DNA from: Paenibacillus prosopidis
GTDB lineage: Bacteria; Bacillota; Bacilli; Paenibacillales; Paenibacillaceae
Direction of reading: 5' to 3'
DNA: 64,000 nt
Assembly (NCBI RefSeq): GCF_003337375.1
Contig: NZ_QPJD01000009.1
Span: 244,003 to 308,002, forward strand
Part shown: in pieces, positions 12,422 through 21,610 of the stretch
Numbering within the stretch: the stretch's first letter is position 1
How the letters are laid out: each line of letters begins with the position of its first letter
Notes under the pieces: generated by a model
What the model saw: the letters and a program-made list of their open reading frames with translations, nothing else
What the model was told of the DNA's origin: nothing
Database searches by the model: none
Position numbers and translations under genes: made by a program

Positions 12422-13153
12422 ATGGCCATTCCGCAGGAAGCAGAACAACTTACAGAGCAGCAGCTTGAACCCGCTGACGAACAGCGTAATCTACTCACCG
12501 TTACGAATGTAGAGCGTATATTTCAGGTTGGAGGTTCACAGCTGCACGTGTTAAAAGGCATTCGTTTAGAGCTCAAGGAGCGCCAGCTTGTTATGCTGAG
12601 AGGCAGATCAGGCTCAGGCAAGACGACGCTGCTAAATTGCTTAGGCGGCCTCGACACACCAAGCAAGGGGGAAATTTGGTTTAACGGGTTATCTTTTCAC
12701 AGCATGAGCGATGACGAACGAACGTTGGTAAGACGCAAGGACATGGGATTTATATTCCAGGCATTTGCGCTTATGCCTTTGCTGTCCGCCTGGGAAAATG
12801 TTGAGCTTTCGCTCCGTATGGCAGGCAAGCCGCGCTCCCAATGGAAGGAAAGGGTTGCTCATTGTCTGGAGCTGGTCGGACTGGAGAAGCGGATGCATCA
12901 CCGGCCATTCGAGCTCTCGGGCGGTGAACAGCAGCGTGTCGCAATAGCGAAGGCGATTGCGCATGAGCCGATGCTGCTGCTCGCGGATGAGCCAACGGCC
13001 GAGCTTGATTCGGGCATGTCGGCTCAAATAATGGCAGTCTTTCAAAATATCATTCGCACTGAACACGTTACTATCTGTATGACTACACATGATCCTACGA
13101 TTTTGGAGGTTGCCGACCATGTTTATGAAATGGTGGACGGGAAATTTATTTAA
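12422..13153 (+). CDS. ABC transporter ATP-binding protein, MacB/LolD-like
   Basis: Cytoplasmic ATPase of 243 residues. Walker [10 protein letters not shown] is near residue 61, the Q-loop follows, the signature [14 protein letters not shown] is near 165, and Walker [15 protein letters not shown] comes after. The subfamily is the one that drives MacB/LolCDE/FtsX-type permeases. AAGGAGGG at 12401-12408 lies 13 bases before the chosen ATG; an upstream ATG at 12395 has no ribosome binding site. First gene of a five-gene operon ending at 19545. It overlaps the next gene by 35 bases. The operon has a second, different ATPase at 17135. Confidence 0.9.
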   Translation: MAIPQEAEQLTEQQLEPADEQRNLLTVTNVERIFQVGGSQLHVLKGIRLELKERQLVMLRGRSGSGKTTLLNCLGGLDTPSKGEIWFNGLSFHSMSDDERTLVRRKDMGFIFQAFALMPLLSAWENVELSLRMAGKPRSQWKERVAHCLELVGLEKRMHHRPFELSGGEQQRVAIAKAIAHEPMLLLADEPTAELDSGMSAQIMAVFQNIIRTEHVTICMTTHDPTILEVADHVYEMVDGKFI

Positions 13154-14192
13154 ACGTTCAATTGTTGCTGCTATGAGTGTTTCCTTACTATTTGCAAGCG
13201 GGTGCTCGCTGCTCCCGGCGGAAGAAGAAGAAGAGGTATTGCCGGAAATCGCACCGCCGCAAATTTCCAAAAAGCCGGAATACGAGGTGACAACAGCGAC
13301 TCTCGAAACGAAGGTTCAGGTTATCGGCAAGCTTATTTCATTAGAGGAAGAAACCTTGTTCTTTACATTAGACGGTAAACATCTGAAGGAGCTTTATGTT
13401 AAAGCGGGTGAAACGGTCAAGGCAGGCCAGGTCATTGGCGAGCTGGATGTAGATGAGCTAATCAAAGCGTTGCGTTTGGAGCGGCTTGCCTTTAAGAAAG
13501 AAGAAATCGCGATGAAGGAAACGCTTCGTCAGCGTGATGAGATGGACCCGATTGAGTTTGAAGAGAAGTCTATTGCCTTCGAGGAGCGGAAGCAGAAGCT
13601 GGTCGACATGGAGGAAGAAATTGCGAAGGCTAGCTTGAAGGCTCCTTTCAGCGGAACGATTGTTACATTAAATGTGCAAAAGGGAGACTTGATCAAAGCC
13701 TACGCGCCTATTGCGATCGTAGCGGATACAAGTCAAATGACGCCTGCTGCTAAGCTATCTAAGACTGAGCTCGAGAAAGTTGCCGTTGGCATGGAGGCTG
13801 TCGTCAATATTAGCAACGCAGGAAATCTCAATGGCAAGGTAAAGCAGCTTCCGACTAAAGCCGAGGAACAAGACAACGGAGGCGGTATAGGCGGGCAGCC
13901 CGGAGAAACGAAGCCGGAGCGTCCTGAGGATTTTCTCATCGTAGACATTAAAGATTTGCCAAAGGGATTAAACCGCGGCACACCGTTATCCATAAGCATT
14001 ATCACAAAGCGTACAGAAAATGCCATTGTTATTCCTCCTTCAACGCTTCGTTCAATCGGCTCCCGCACGTACGTGCAGGTTATTGATGCGGATGGCAAGC
14101 GCGAGGTGGATGTAGAGATCGGTCAGCAAACCGCGACGCAGGTTGAAATCCTCAAGGGGCTTCAGCCAGGGCAGAAAGTTGTAGGTCGATAG
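13119..14192 (+). CDS. HlyD/RND-adaptor-like lipoprotein
   Basis: Predicted membrane-anchored accessory protein of 357 residues. A lipoprotein signal peptide ends in FASGC with Cys29. A biotinyl-lipoyl-like domain is split in two halves (around KELYVKAGETVKAGQVIGEL and SLKAPFSGTIVTLNVQKGD), flanking an acidic helical hairpin. A beta-barrel region follows. GGAGGT at 13105-13110 fixes the start inside the end of the ATPase gene. In Gram-positive bacteria such adaptors (for example YknX) work with MacB-like permeases. The permease follows three bases after the stop. Confidence 0.88.
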   Translation: MFMKWWTGNLFKRSIVAAMSVSLLFASGCSLLPAEEEEEVLPEIAPPQISKKPEYEVTTATLETKVQVIGKLISLEEETLFFTLDGKHLKELYVKAGETVKAGQVIGELDVDELIKALRLERLAFKKEEIAMKETLRQRDEMDPIEFEEKSIAFEERKQKLVDMEEEIAKASLKAPFSGTIVTLNVQKGDLIKAYAPIAIVADTSQMTPAAKLSKTELEKVAVGMEAVVNISNAGNLNGKVKQLPTKAEEQDNGGGIGGQPGETKPERPEDFLIVDIKDLPKGLNRGTPLSISIITKRTENAIVIPPSTLRSIGSRTYVQVIDADGKREVDVEIGQQTATQVEILKGLQPGQKVVGR

Positions 14193-14195
14193 CCG

Positions 14196-17129
14196 ATGGG
14201 AATTCCGCTGTTTCGTTTTTTGTTCCGCAAAATGTGGAACACGCGCTGGCTCACATTAAGCACGCTGGCGGGACTGACCTTAGCGGTAGCTTTTGCAACA
14301 AGCATACCGATGTACGCGGACGGCGCATTGAAAAGGGTCGTAGCCGAATCGTTACAGCAGAAGAGCGCCGGGCTCCCGGCCGGATCGCTGCTTATGCGGT
14401 ATCAATCACCTGCAGGCGGGAAGACGGATTTACCGGCGTTAACCGAGCTTGAACGTTACATCTCTGAGAATGTGCCGAAGGAGATTGGATTTCGGTTTGA
14501 CACGTTTGTTAACAGCTATGCCATCCGCAGCTCTGAAGTTGTGCCGGAGGATTCATCGAAGGTGGATGCGGGGCGCAACCGGCAGCTTACCCTTATGACA
14601 ATGTCCGAACTGGAAACAAATACGGAGCTTACGCAGGGGAGATGGTTTGTAGACGCCGAGGGAGACGGGGAGCTGCTCGAAGCGGTAATGTTCGAGGAAG
14701 CGATGTACCGTAATGATGTACATATCGGGGATATATTCGAATATCCGGTATACGGCGGACTTGACCTTACGCTTCGGGTCAAAATCGTCGGAGCGGTAAA
14801 GCCGCTTAACGATACGAGTTCATATTGGTATCAAGGCATGGAGGGCATGCTGAACACATTCCAAATTAGCGAAGAAGCTTTTACGAAGGTACTGCTCGAT
14901 AAGAACAGTATTCCGCTCCATAATGCAAGCTGGTATTATGCATTTGATTTATCGGAAATTCAAACGAGCCAATTAACGCCGCTTGGGCGGACGCTGGAGC
15001 GATTGAACATTGAACTTTATCAGCGCCTTAAAGACACCCGGGTGGAAATATCCTTCGCTTCCACGCTGACCGAATTTAAGAAGCAAAGCTTGCAGCTGCA
15101 AACGCTGCTATTCACGCTAGCCGCCCCAATGCTCGCGATGGTGTTTTATTTCATCGCCATGAATGCCCGTCAGTCACTCGACAAACAGCGCAGCGATATT
15201 GCGGTGCTGCGCAGCCGGGGAGCGGGTACAAGGCAAATTATTTGGATTTATTTGCTGGAAGGGCTGCTGCTCGGCGGCAGCGCACTCGCTTTGGGCCCTT
15301 TTATCGGTTGGTTCATGGCCAAAAGCATCGGTTCCGCAAACGGTTTTCTCTCATTCGTCAACCGTAAGTCGATACCTGTCGGCTTCTCGACAGAAGCGAT
15401 CATCGCCGGTGGAGCGGCTGTATTACTTGCTATACTGGCAACCGTTATTCCAGCCGTAATCTATGCCAGATCTTCGATCGTCAGCTACAAGCAGCAGCTT
15501 GCCCGTTCCGACCGCAAGCCAGGATGGCAGCGATGGTATCTTGATGTACTGCTGATAGCAGCAGCCGGCTATGGCTGGTACATGTTCAACGAACGGCAAA
15601 TGCTTACGTTCCAGACCGGAATGACGACGGATCAGCTAAACGTTCAACCGTTTCTCTTTTTCGTTCCGGCACTTTCTATTTTCGCGTTAGGCTTATTTTT
15701 CTTAAGATTGTTCCCATGGCTGTTAAAATTGTTTAATTGGCTCGGGCGCAAATTTTTACCTGTTCCGCTTTATTTGACACTTACGCAGCTGTCGCGTTCG
15801 TCCAAAGGCTATTATCCACTTATGATTTTATTGGTTTTGACGCTTGGACTAGGCGTATACAATGCTTCGGCAGCCAGAACGATCGATTTGAATTCGACGG
15901 AACGGACGCTTTATAAATACGGCTCGGACGTCACCATTCAAACGGTATGGGAAGGCTCGGCAGAAATTGTAACGACGCCACGCGGCGGAGCCGGAGGAGA
16001 CTCCGGCAACGGGGGCGGCTCTGGAGGAGGCAACGGCGGCAATGGCGGCGGACCTGGAGGCGGCGGCAATGGCGGAGGCAGTGGAGGTAACGGCGGCGGC
16101 AGCGGCGGCGGTCAAACGGTGCCGACACGCATTTTGTATAGTGAACCGCCTTTCGAAATATTCCGCTCCCTAGAAGGGGTAGAAGCGGCAGCTCGGGTGC
16201 TGCAGACAAAGGGCAATGTCGTTATATCTGGCAAATCAATTGGTCAAGGCACAATAATGGGCATTGATAATGTTGATTTTGCGAAAGTAGCTTGGTTTCG
16301 CGACGATTTGTATCCGGCGCATCCTTATCATTATTTAAATAATTTAGGATTATATGAGCATGCGGCTGTCATCCCTTCAGGAGTTGCTGAGAAATACCAG
16401 CTGAAGCTGGGAGATTTGGTCTCGGTCGGATTCCCGGAAGGTATGCTCGAATTTACGGTAGTAGGCATATTGCCTTATTGGCCTAGTCAATATCCGGACA
16501 AATCACCATTTGTCATTACGAACTTGGATTATATTTATGACCAATTGCCGCTCATTCCTTATGAGGTTTGGCTAAAGATGGAGCCGGATGCGAAGGTTGC
16601 TCCGATTATAGAAAAGCTGCAGAAGGCAGGCGTAGAGCTGGCGTCTGTAAAGGATGTAAGAAGCGAGCTCATCTCACAATCAAAGCATCCGACAAGGGGC
16701 GGCGTATTCGGTATATTGAGCCTTGGCTTTCTTGTATCGGTGTTCATCACTCTTGCAGGGTATGTGCTGTATTGGTTCTTTAACCTTTCTGGCCGGGTTG
16801 TTCAATTTGGCGTGCTGCGCGCGATGGGATTATCACGTAAGCAATTGACTGGAATGTTATTGCTGGAGCAGCTGTTTACAGCAGGATTGTCAATCGGTCT
16901 TGGCGTGCTGATTGGTAAAGCGGTTAGCTTGCTCTTCCTTCCCTTCCTGCAAACAACGGAAAACGTCGCAGAAACGGTGCCGCCATTCCGGGTCGTCTTT
17001 GACTCCAATGACACGAACCAGCTTTATTTCGTTGTCGGGTTTATGATGGTGACTGGCGCGTTGCTGCTCTTCCTGCACATTCGCAGGCTGCGCGTGCATC
17101 AAGCGGTCAAAATGGGAGAGGAGCGTTAA
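14196..17129 (+). CDS. Large FtsX-domain ABC permease with a Gly-rich insert
   Basis: Membrane permease of 977 residues. TM1 is at about 17-38. A large extracellular domain follows, then TM segments near 305-325, 352-372, 400-422, 450-466, 485-508 and 543-563. A second extracellular domain follows, with the last three TMs at about 838-863, 886-915 and 944-964. This is two FtsX/MacB-like units in one chain. Residues about 596-639 are nearly pure Gly with Ser and Asn, inside the second extracellular domain. Such permeases usually move lipids, peptides or envelope substrates rather than importing nutrients. No clear ribosome binding site is seen, so translation is probably coupled to the upstream gene. 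Confidence 0.87.
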   Translation: MGIPLFRFLFRKMWNTRWLTLSTLAGLTLAVAFATSIPMYADGALKRVVAESLQQKSAGLPAGSLLMRYQSPAGGKTDLPALTELERYISENVPKEIGFRFDTFVNSYAIRSSEVVPEDSSKVDAGRNRQLTLMTMSELETNTELTQGRWFVDAEGDGELLEAVMFEEAMYRNDVHIGDIFEYPVYGGLDLTLRVKIVGAVKPLNDTSSYWYQGMEGMLNTFQISEEAFTKVLLDKNSIPLHNASWYYAFDLSEIQTSQLTPLGRTLERLNIELYQRLKDTRVEISFASTLTEFKKQSLQLQTLLFTLAAPMLAMVFYFIAMNARQSLDKQRSDIAVLRSRGAGTRQIIWIYLLEGLLLGGSALALGPFIGWFMAKSIGSANGFLSFVNRKSIPVGFSTEAIIAGGAAVLLAILATVIPAVIYARSSIVSYKQQLARSDRKPGWQRWYLDVLLIAAAGYGWYMFNERQMLTFQTGMTTDQLNVQPFLFFVPALSIFALGLFFLRLFPWLLKLFNWLGRKFLPVPLYLTLTQLSRSSKGYYPLMILLVLTLGLGVYNASAARTIDLNSTERTLYKYGSDVTIQTVWEGSAEIVTTPRGGAGGDSGNGGGSGGGNGGNGGGPGGGGNGGGSGGNGGGSGGGQTVPTRILYSEPPFEIFRSLEGVEAAARVLQTKGNVVISGKSIGQGTIMGIDNVDFAKVAWFRDDLYPAHPYHYLNNLGLYEHAAVIPSGVAEKYQLKLGDLVSVGFPEGMLEFTVVGILPYWPSQYPDKSPFVITNLDYIYDQLPLIPYEVWLKMEPDAKVAPIIEKLQKAGVELASVKDVRSELISQSKHPTRGGVFGILSLGFLVSVFITLAGYVLYWFFNLSGRVVQFGVLRAMGLSRKQLTGMLLLEQLFTAGLSIGLGVLIGKAVSLLFLPFLQTTENVAETVPPFRVVFDSNDTNQLYFVVGFMMVTGALLLFLHIRRLRVHQAVKMGEER
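15981..16113 (+). repeat. Gly/Ser/Asn low-complexity coding repeat
   Basis: About 44 codons of irregular GGC/GGA-rich repeats inside the permease gene. They encode a flexible glycine linker in an extracellular loop. It is the most GC-rich stretch of the operon and likely to vary in length between strains. Confidence 0.85.
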
Positions 17130-17134
17130 CGGCT

Positions 17135-18022
17135 ATGATCGATTGCGAAGGACTTGTCAAAATTTACAAAACAGACGATCTCGAGGTCGTTGCGCTTCAA
17201 GGCTTGAATTTGAAGGTGGAGGATGGCGAGCTCATGGCCATCATCGGCAATAGCGGCAGCGGCAAATCGACGCTTCTGAACATTTTGGGAGGTCTTGACC
17301 GTCCTTCAGCGGGGCAGGTACGGGTAGGTCCTTGGGATTTGCTCAAAATTTCAGAAGAGGAGCTTGTTCAGTACAAGCGCGAAACAGTAGGCTTCATTTG
17401 GCAAAATAACGCCCGTAATCTGCTCCCGTACTTATCGGCGCTAGAGAATGTGGAAATGCCGATGATGCTCTCCGGCAAGGTGGATCGCGCATATGCGAAG
17501 CAGCTGCTGGAATGGGTAGGGCTTAAGGAGCGGATGCACAACAAGCTGCACCAGCTGTCCGGAGGAGAGCAGCAGCGGGTCGCTATCGCCATTTCGCTGT
17601 CAAACCGTCCGAAGCTGCTGCTAGCGGATGAACCGACGGGCTCTGTAGATACAACTACTTCAGATTTGATTATGGGTATATTCCGTCAGCTTAACCGTGA
17701 AATCGGCATAACGGTCGTTATCGTTACACATGACTTGACGCTTGCTGGCAAGGTTGACCGTGTCGTCGCGATTCGGGATGGCCTGACGAGTACCGAATTT
17801 ATTAAGCGAAATCCGAATATTACTCTAGATGGAGGTGAGGCAGAGCTTCCGCAGGCAAGCGGACTGCAGGCTGTACATGAAGCCTATGTCGTAGTAGACC
17901 GCGTCGGACGCTTGCAAGTGCCTAAGGAATATTTATCAGCTCTTCAAATTAAAGACAAAGCAACGATGGAGTTTGACGGTGAGCGGATTATTATTACTCC
18001 GCCTAAATCATTGGGGGGTTAA
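17135..18022 (+). CDS. Second ABC transporter ATP-binding protein, MacB/LolD-like
   Basis: ATPase of 295 residues. Walker A GNSGSGKST is near residue 37, signature [14 protein letters not shown] is near 136, and Walker [13 protein letters not shown] follows. A C-terminal extension of about 65 residues follows the ATPase core and is absent from the first ATPase; it may be regulatory. GGGAGAGGAG precedes the ATG. Two unlike ATPases flanking one two-unit permease suggest a heterodimeric motor. That is an inference. Confidence 0.9.
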   Translation: MIDCEGLVKIYKTDDLEVVALQGLNLKVEDGELMAIIGNSGSGKSTLLNILGGLDRPSAGQVRVGPWDLLKISEEELVQYKRETVGFIWQNNARNLLPYLSALENVEMPMMLSGKVDRAYAKQLLEWVGLKERMHNKLHQLSGGEQQRVAIAISLSNRPKLLLADEPTGSVDTTTSDLIMGIFRQLNREIGITVVIVTHDLTLAGKVDRVVAIRDGLTSTEFIKRNPNITLDGGEAELPQASGLQAVHEAYVVVDRVGRLQVPKEYLSALQIKDKATMEFDGERIIITPPKSLGG

Positions 18023-18027
18023 ATCGG

Positions 18028-19545
18028 ATGAATAACAAATGGTTGTCAGGATTACGTATTCGCAAATTTACAATGCTTAGCTTAACGTTAGCCATGCTCA
18101 TCAGCTTGCTCGCTGCATGCAGTGGAGGCTCGAACGAATCAGCGGAGAAACGCGTGCTCCGAATCGGAGTATTGTACGGCGGTTCGGATAATGAGCCATA
18201 TTTCCGTCAGCAGTATACGGACATGTACGAAATGATGCATCCAAATATTGAATTTGAAATCGTTGGCGCCCTTAACTATGACGATCAACGCTTTGAACAA
18301 ACGGATCCGTCCAAACCGACGACACAACCGGATCCTTACGAGAAAATGAAAGAAATGTTGAACGGCCAAAACCCGGTTGATGTCGTTGTGCTCGACTACA
18401 ATATGCTGCGCCGTATGACGCAGGACAATTTGCTGCAGCAGCTTGATCCGAAAGTGACGCAGGACAAATTTGATTTGAGCGATTATGTGCCTACCGTTAT
18501 TGAAGGAATTAAAGCCGCAGGCGACGGTAATCTGTACGCGTTAACGCCAACATTTAGTTCTTCTGCGCTCTATTACAATAAAAAGTTGTTTGCGGATGCA
18601 GGAGTAGCGCCTCCAACTGACAAAATGCCATGGTCCGAAGTTCTAAACCTCGCACGTCAAGTCGCGAAAGGAGAAGGGGAGGACCGCAAGTTCGGCTTCA
18701 CCTTTAGCCGCTGGCAGTCTGACGGCTTCAACGATACGCAAGTATACAGCCAAGCGCTGCAATTGAAAATGTGGGACGAAAAAGGCGAAAAAATGCTTGT
18801 GAACAGCGATCAATGGGAAGAGGTATGGAAAACCGTTTCCTCTCTCTACAAAGAAGAGGTTGTTCCTACGCAGGAATTTTTCAATAAGATGTATGAAAAG
18901 CAAAGTCAAAGTGAACCCGGAGTGAATGATCCATTCTACGGCGATTTGTTTATTAAAGGAAAAGTTGCCATGACAATCGGGGATTATGGATATATTAACG
19001 AGCTCAAAAGAGCGCAGGACAACGCTGCGAAAATGAAAGATTTCGAGCCGGTTGACTGGGATGTCGTTACGGTTCCGACACATCCGAATGATCCTGAGGT
19101 TGGCGGTAATATATACCTTAGTCAGCTAATGGGGATTAATGCTAAAGCGCAAAATGATAAAGACGCATGGGAATTTATTAAATTTACAAACGGCAAAGAA
19201 TGGGCGAAGCTCAAATCGAGAAGCGTTTACGAAATGGTAGCGCGTAAAGAATTTTTGAAGCCGATCGGCGGATTGCAGTACAACATGGATGCATTTACTT
19301 CCCTTAAGCCGCTGCCTCCAACAAGTACAGATGCCGATAAACTTTTCCGCGAGAAGCCTGGTATTTGGGAAGCGCAGCAGCCTGGCTACGAATTGTTCCA
19401 GGAGGTGCTGAACGGTAAGAAAACGCCACGTGAGGCGCTTACAGAGTGGGAAACCCGCGGCAACGCGGTTCTGGAACGTTTGAAAACGAATCCTAATGGT
19501 GGCGAAGGCGAAGGAGTAGGCGGAAAACCTATGCCGCTAGACTAA
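18028..19545 (+). CDS. Extracellular solute-binding lipoprotein (family 1-like)
   Basis: Lipoprotein of 505 residues with lipobox LLAAC (Cys31) and the alpha/beta fold typical of family 1 sugar-binding proteins. GGGGGGT lies just before the ATG, five bases after the second ATPase, so it belongs to the MacB-like operon. That pairing is unusual, since solute-binding proteins normally serve importers with six-TM permeases. The substrate is unknown. It may be a sensor or envelope factor, or may deliver ligand to a different permease. A strong terminator at 19563-19601 ends the operon. Confidence 0.85.
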   Translation: MNNKWLSGLRIRKFTMLSLTLAMLISLLAACSGGSNESAEKRVLRIGVLYGGSDNEPYFRQQYTDMYEMMHPNIEFEIVGALNYDDQRFEQTDPSKPTTQPDPYEKMKEMLNGQNPVDVVVLDYNMLRRMTQDNLLQQLDPKVTQDKFDLSDYVPTVIEGIKAAGDGNLYALTPTFSSSALYYNKKLFADAGVAPPTDKMPWSEVLNLARQVAKGEGEDRKFGFTFSRWQSDGFNDTQVYSQALQLKMWDEKGEKMLVNSDQWEEVWKTVSSLYKEEVVPTQEFFNKMYEKQSQSEPGVNDPFYGDLFIKGKVAMTIGDYGYINELKRAQDNAAKMKDFEPVDWDVVTVPTHPNDPEVGGNIYLSQLMGINAKAQNDKDAWEFIKFTNGKEWAKLKSRSVYEMVARKEFLKPIGGLQYNMDAFTSLKPLPPTSTDADKLFREKPGIWEAQQPGYELFQEVLNGKKTPREALTEWETRGNAVLERLKTNPNGGEGEGVGGKPMPLD

Positions 19546-19562
19546 CAGAATAATTCCCCGAG

Positions 19563-19601
19563 AGCCCGCATACGACTTAAAACTCGTTTGCGGGCTTTTT
19601 T
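19563..19601 (+). terminator. Terminator of the MacB-like operon
   Basis: AGCCCGCA/TGCGGGCT stem (19563-19570 with 19589-19596) followed by a run of T. Confidence 0.88.
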
Positions 19602-19626
19602 CATTTTCCTTTAATTAAGAGCGTCC

Positions 19627-20139
19627 TTAACCACGCAGCACAAACGATTGATAAGCAGTCCATGAGCCGTTTTCGGTCTGATAAAGCAAATGCAGCCGAT
19701 CAATTACGGAGGTTAGGTTGAATGAATTCATCCGCAAATTGCCATAGAGATCATGAAGCTCGTCTGCCGACATATTTTGCCCGATCGTGACGTGCGGTGT
19801 GTAAACATACTTTGGTTCGTGATTCGTTAATGGACCGCTGCATACTGCCTCGTGGAGCTTCTGCATAGGTGTTGTATCCTGAAGCGCTAAATAGAGCACA
19901 TGATTTACAGGGTAGAAGGTGGACACGCGGTTGAATAAAACGGAAAACGGCGGCAATGAGGTCGTTACCTGCTCCAAATGAGCAATTGCAATCTGCAGCT
20001 GCTCATCTGACCATTCTTCCTGCTCTCGGACTGTCATATGAGCAGGGATGAAGCAGAAGTGAGGATCATGGCGCAAGCGCCAGCTGCCTGCGATATCCTG
20101 CACGTGCTTCTCCGGGAAAACGGCGATACCGTATAACAT
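19627..20139 (-). CDS. 2'-5' RNA ligase / 2H phosphoesterase family protein
   Basis: Protein of 170 residues with the two His-x-Thr motifs of the 2H superfamily: HMTV near residue 33 and HVTI near residue 115. These enzymes hydrolyse or form cyclic or 2',5'-phosphodiester bonds in RNA or nucleotides. The nearest Gram-positive relatives are YjcG-like proteins of unknown substrate. AAAGGAG on the minus strand precedes the ATG. It converges on the MacB-like operon. Confidence 0.8.
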   Translation of the reverse strand: MLYGIAVFPEKHVQDIAGSWRLRHDPHFCFIPAHMTVREQEEWSDEQLQIAIAHLEQVTTSLPPFSVLFNRVSTFYPVNHVLYLALQDTTPMQKLHEAVCSGPLTNHEPKYVYTPHVTIGQNMSADELHDLYGNLRMNSFNLTSVIDRLHLLYQTENGSWTAYQSFVLRG

Positions 20140-20312
20140 AGTCTTCAGCTCCTTTGAAATGACCTAATTTGAGTATACCCGATTTGTTTGAAATATAAGA
20201 AACTAGAATGTCTAGCTATGCTTGTATTATCCGATTTTGGGTATTCTAATGGGTACAAGCTTTGCTGATGCGGCATTACAGCTGCTGTGCACATACATCA
20301 GGAGGGATTCGA

Positions 20313-20477
20313 ATGAGATGGGTGTACTGGGTCCGACTTTACGAAACGAAATTTCAAGCCGGGTGCCTTGTAAGACGGATGGAAAACGATTGGTGGGTTT
20401 ATGGCTATGATAGTCCGCGTGAAGTTGAGGTTTTCCGGTCGCGCAAAGGCCGTTATGGCGTGCGATTTGTTCCTTAA
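20313..20477 (+). CDS. Small basic/aromatic protein of unknown function
   Basis: A 54-codon frame, starting MRWVYWVRLYETKFQ, with a strong AGGAGGG at 20300-20306. It is rich in Trp, Tyr and Arg, has no signal peptide and no recognised domain. The same frame is open upstream to 20262, but the ribosome binding site supports this ATG. It lies between the 2H phosphoesterase and the tRNA cluster. Confidence 0.6.
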   Translation: MRWVYWVRLYETKFQAGCLVRRMENDWWVYGYDSPREVEVFRSRKGRYGVRFVP

Positions 20478-20511
20478 CGATACGAAATATTTACTAATTT
20501 GAATATTTTGC

Positions 20512-20541
20512 TTGACTTAAAACATCCACATATAGTATATT
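20512..20541 (+). promoter_or_regulatory. Promoter of the tRNA cluster
   Basis: TTGACT (20512-20517), 18-base spacer, TATATT (20536-20541), about 48 bases before tRNA-fMet. Confidence 0.65.
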
Positions 20542-20588
20542 AATTCATGTCGCCATTTCAAGAAGCTTTTGATCAAATGGACAAACGT

Positions 20589-20665
<77 letters not shown>

Positions 20666-20702
20666 ACCTTTCGATGATTACGTTGAAATATACGTTTTTC
20701 GA

Positions 20703-20779
20703 GGGCCCTTAGCTCAGTTGGTTAGAGCGGTCGGCTCATAACCGATTGGTCGGGGGTTCGAGTCCCTCAGGGCCCACCA
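20703..20779 (+). tRNA. tRNA with CAT anticodon, probably Ile2 (lysidine type)
   Basis: A 77-base cloverleaf, CCA encoded, acceptor GGGCCCT/AGGGCCC. The anticodon is CAT. The body (TTAGCTCAGTTGGTTAGAGC) resembles Bacillus tRNA-Ile2, whose C34 is converted to lysidine by TilS, more than elongator tRNA-Met. The amino acid identity is uncertain; the tRNA itself is firm. Confidence 0.85.
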
Positions 20780-20800
20780 TTTGCAAAGCTCTTATCACAT

Positions 20801-20886
20801 GCCGGGGTGGCGGAACTGGCAGACGCACAGGACTTAAAATCCTGCGGTGGGTGACCACCGTACGGGTTCGATTCCCGTCCTCGGCA
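20801..20886 (+). tRNA. tRNA-Leu (TAA)
   Basis: An 86-base class II tRNA with a long variable arm and anticodon TAA (20835-20837). The acceptor is GCCGGGG/CCTCGGC. CCA is not encoded, unlike the two tRNAs before it, so it needs CCA addition. Confidence 0.94.
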
Positions 20887-20940
20887 TACCTTGTATTATA
20901 TGATTTCATAATCAATGAATCGTAATACATATGAACCAAA

Positions 20941-20987
20941 AAACTCCCATACAACACTTGCCGTAAACAAGTGATTAAGGGAGTTTT
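20941..20987 (+). terminator. Terminator of the tRNA cluster
   Basis: Outer AACTCCC/GGGAGTT and inner CACTTG/CAAGTG stems followed by seven T. Confidence 0.85.
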
Positions 20988-21139
20988 TTTATGGAAAGAA
21001 TTTATGGAAATAAAAAGCGGCGAAAAAGGCGATAAAAGTTAAAATCTAACTCCATTTCCTATATCTCAATAAAGAATTAGATTATTTTTTAAGGTATTAT
21101 GATGTAGTTCATACTAACTTTCAATTGGGGGAACTGGAG

Positions 21140-21352
21140 TTGGAAAGAAGTTCTAAATCATTTGTAGCAGCATTGCTCCTATGTATCTTCTTCGGTGGCT
21201 TGGGGATTCATCGCTTTTACGCAGGTAAAATCGGTACAGGTATTTTGCAATTGCTTACGTTAGGCGGATTAGGGATCTGGGCATTGATAGATCTCATCTT
21301 AATCATTGTCAGCAAATTTACGGATAGTGAAGGCAGAAGAATTACCCCATAA
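21140..21352 (+). CDS. TM2 domain-containing membrane protein
   Basis: Small protein of 70 residues with two TM helices joined by a short turn. It carries the TM2 family signature GGLGIHRFYAGKIGTGI. TTG at 21140 is chosen because GGGGGA (21127-21132) lies seven bases upstream; an in-frame TTG at 21125 overlaps that site. The function of the family is not known. The 150 bases upstream show no other gene. Confidence 0.85.
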   Translation: MERSSKSFVAALLLCIFFGGLGIHRFYAGKIGTGILQLLTLGGLGIWALIDLILIIVSKFTDSEGRRITP

Positions 21353-21383
21353 ATGAATTGTCATGTTATATAGAAATGTCAAA

Positions 21384-21446
21384 AAAGATCCTTACTTTGC
21401 GCTATCTGCAGATCTTGACAGATAGAGGCGAAGGAGGATCTTTTTT
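21384..21446 (+). terminator. Terminator after the TM2 gene
   Basis: AAGATCCT/AGGATCTT outer stem with an inner CTATCTG/CAGATAG hairpin and a run of T. Confidence 0.75.
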
Positions 21447-21610
21447 CTATTCGCAAATTCGGAACAGTTTGTTATTCTTATAAAAATGACTTCGTTCCAT
21501 TGTATAGCTATTGATTATCTCTTAGAATGTTAGAGAAAACGCTTACTCGCGAAATCTTATATTGTTCCCAAATTTATGATAGTAGCTCTCTTATCTGAAG
21601 GAGTGTAAAT

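Noticed and set aside
15981..16113. CRISPR or tandem-repeat array
   Set aside because: The repeats are irregular Gly codons within an open frame, with no constant repeat or spacer. No CRISPR array was seen anywhere in the window.
15849..16209. Minus-strand frames rich in Ala/Ser and Arg/Cys
   Set aside because: They are reverse readings of the Gly-rich permease insert and have no start signals.
20703..20779. Elongator tRNA-Met as the firm identity
   Set aside because: The anticodon is CAT but the body is closer to tRNA-Ile2; identity left open.
20736..20957. 73-aa minus-strand frame ending in VGPEGLEPPTNRL
   Set aside because: It is the antisense of the tRNA genes; this peptide is a well-known false protein from tRNA regions.
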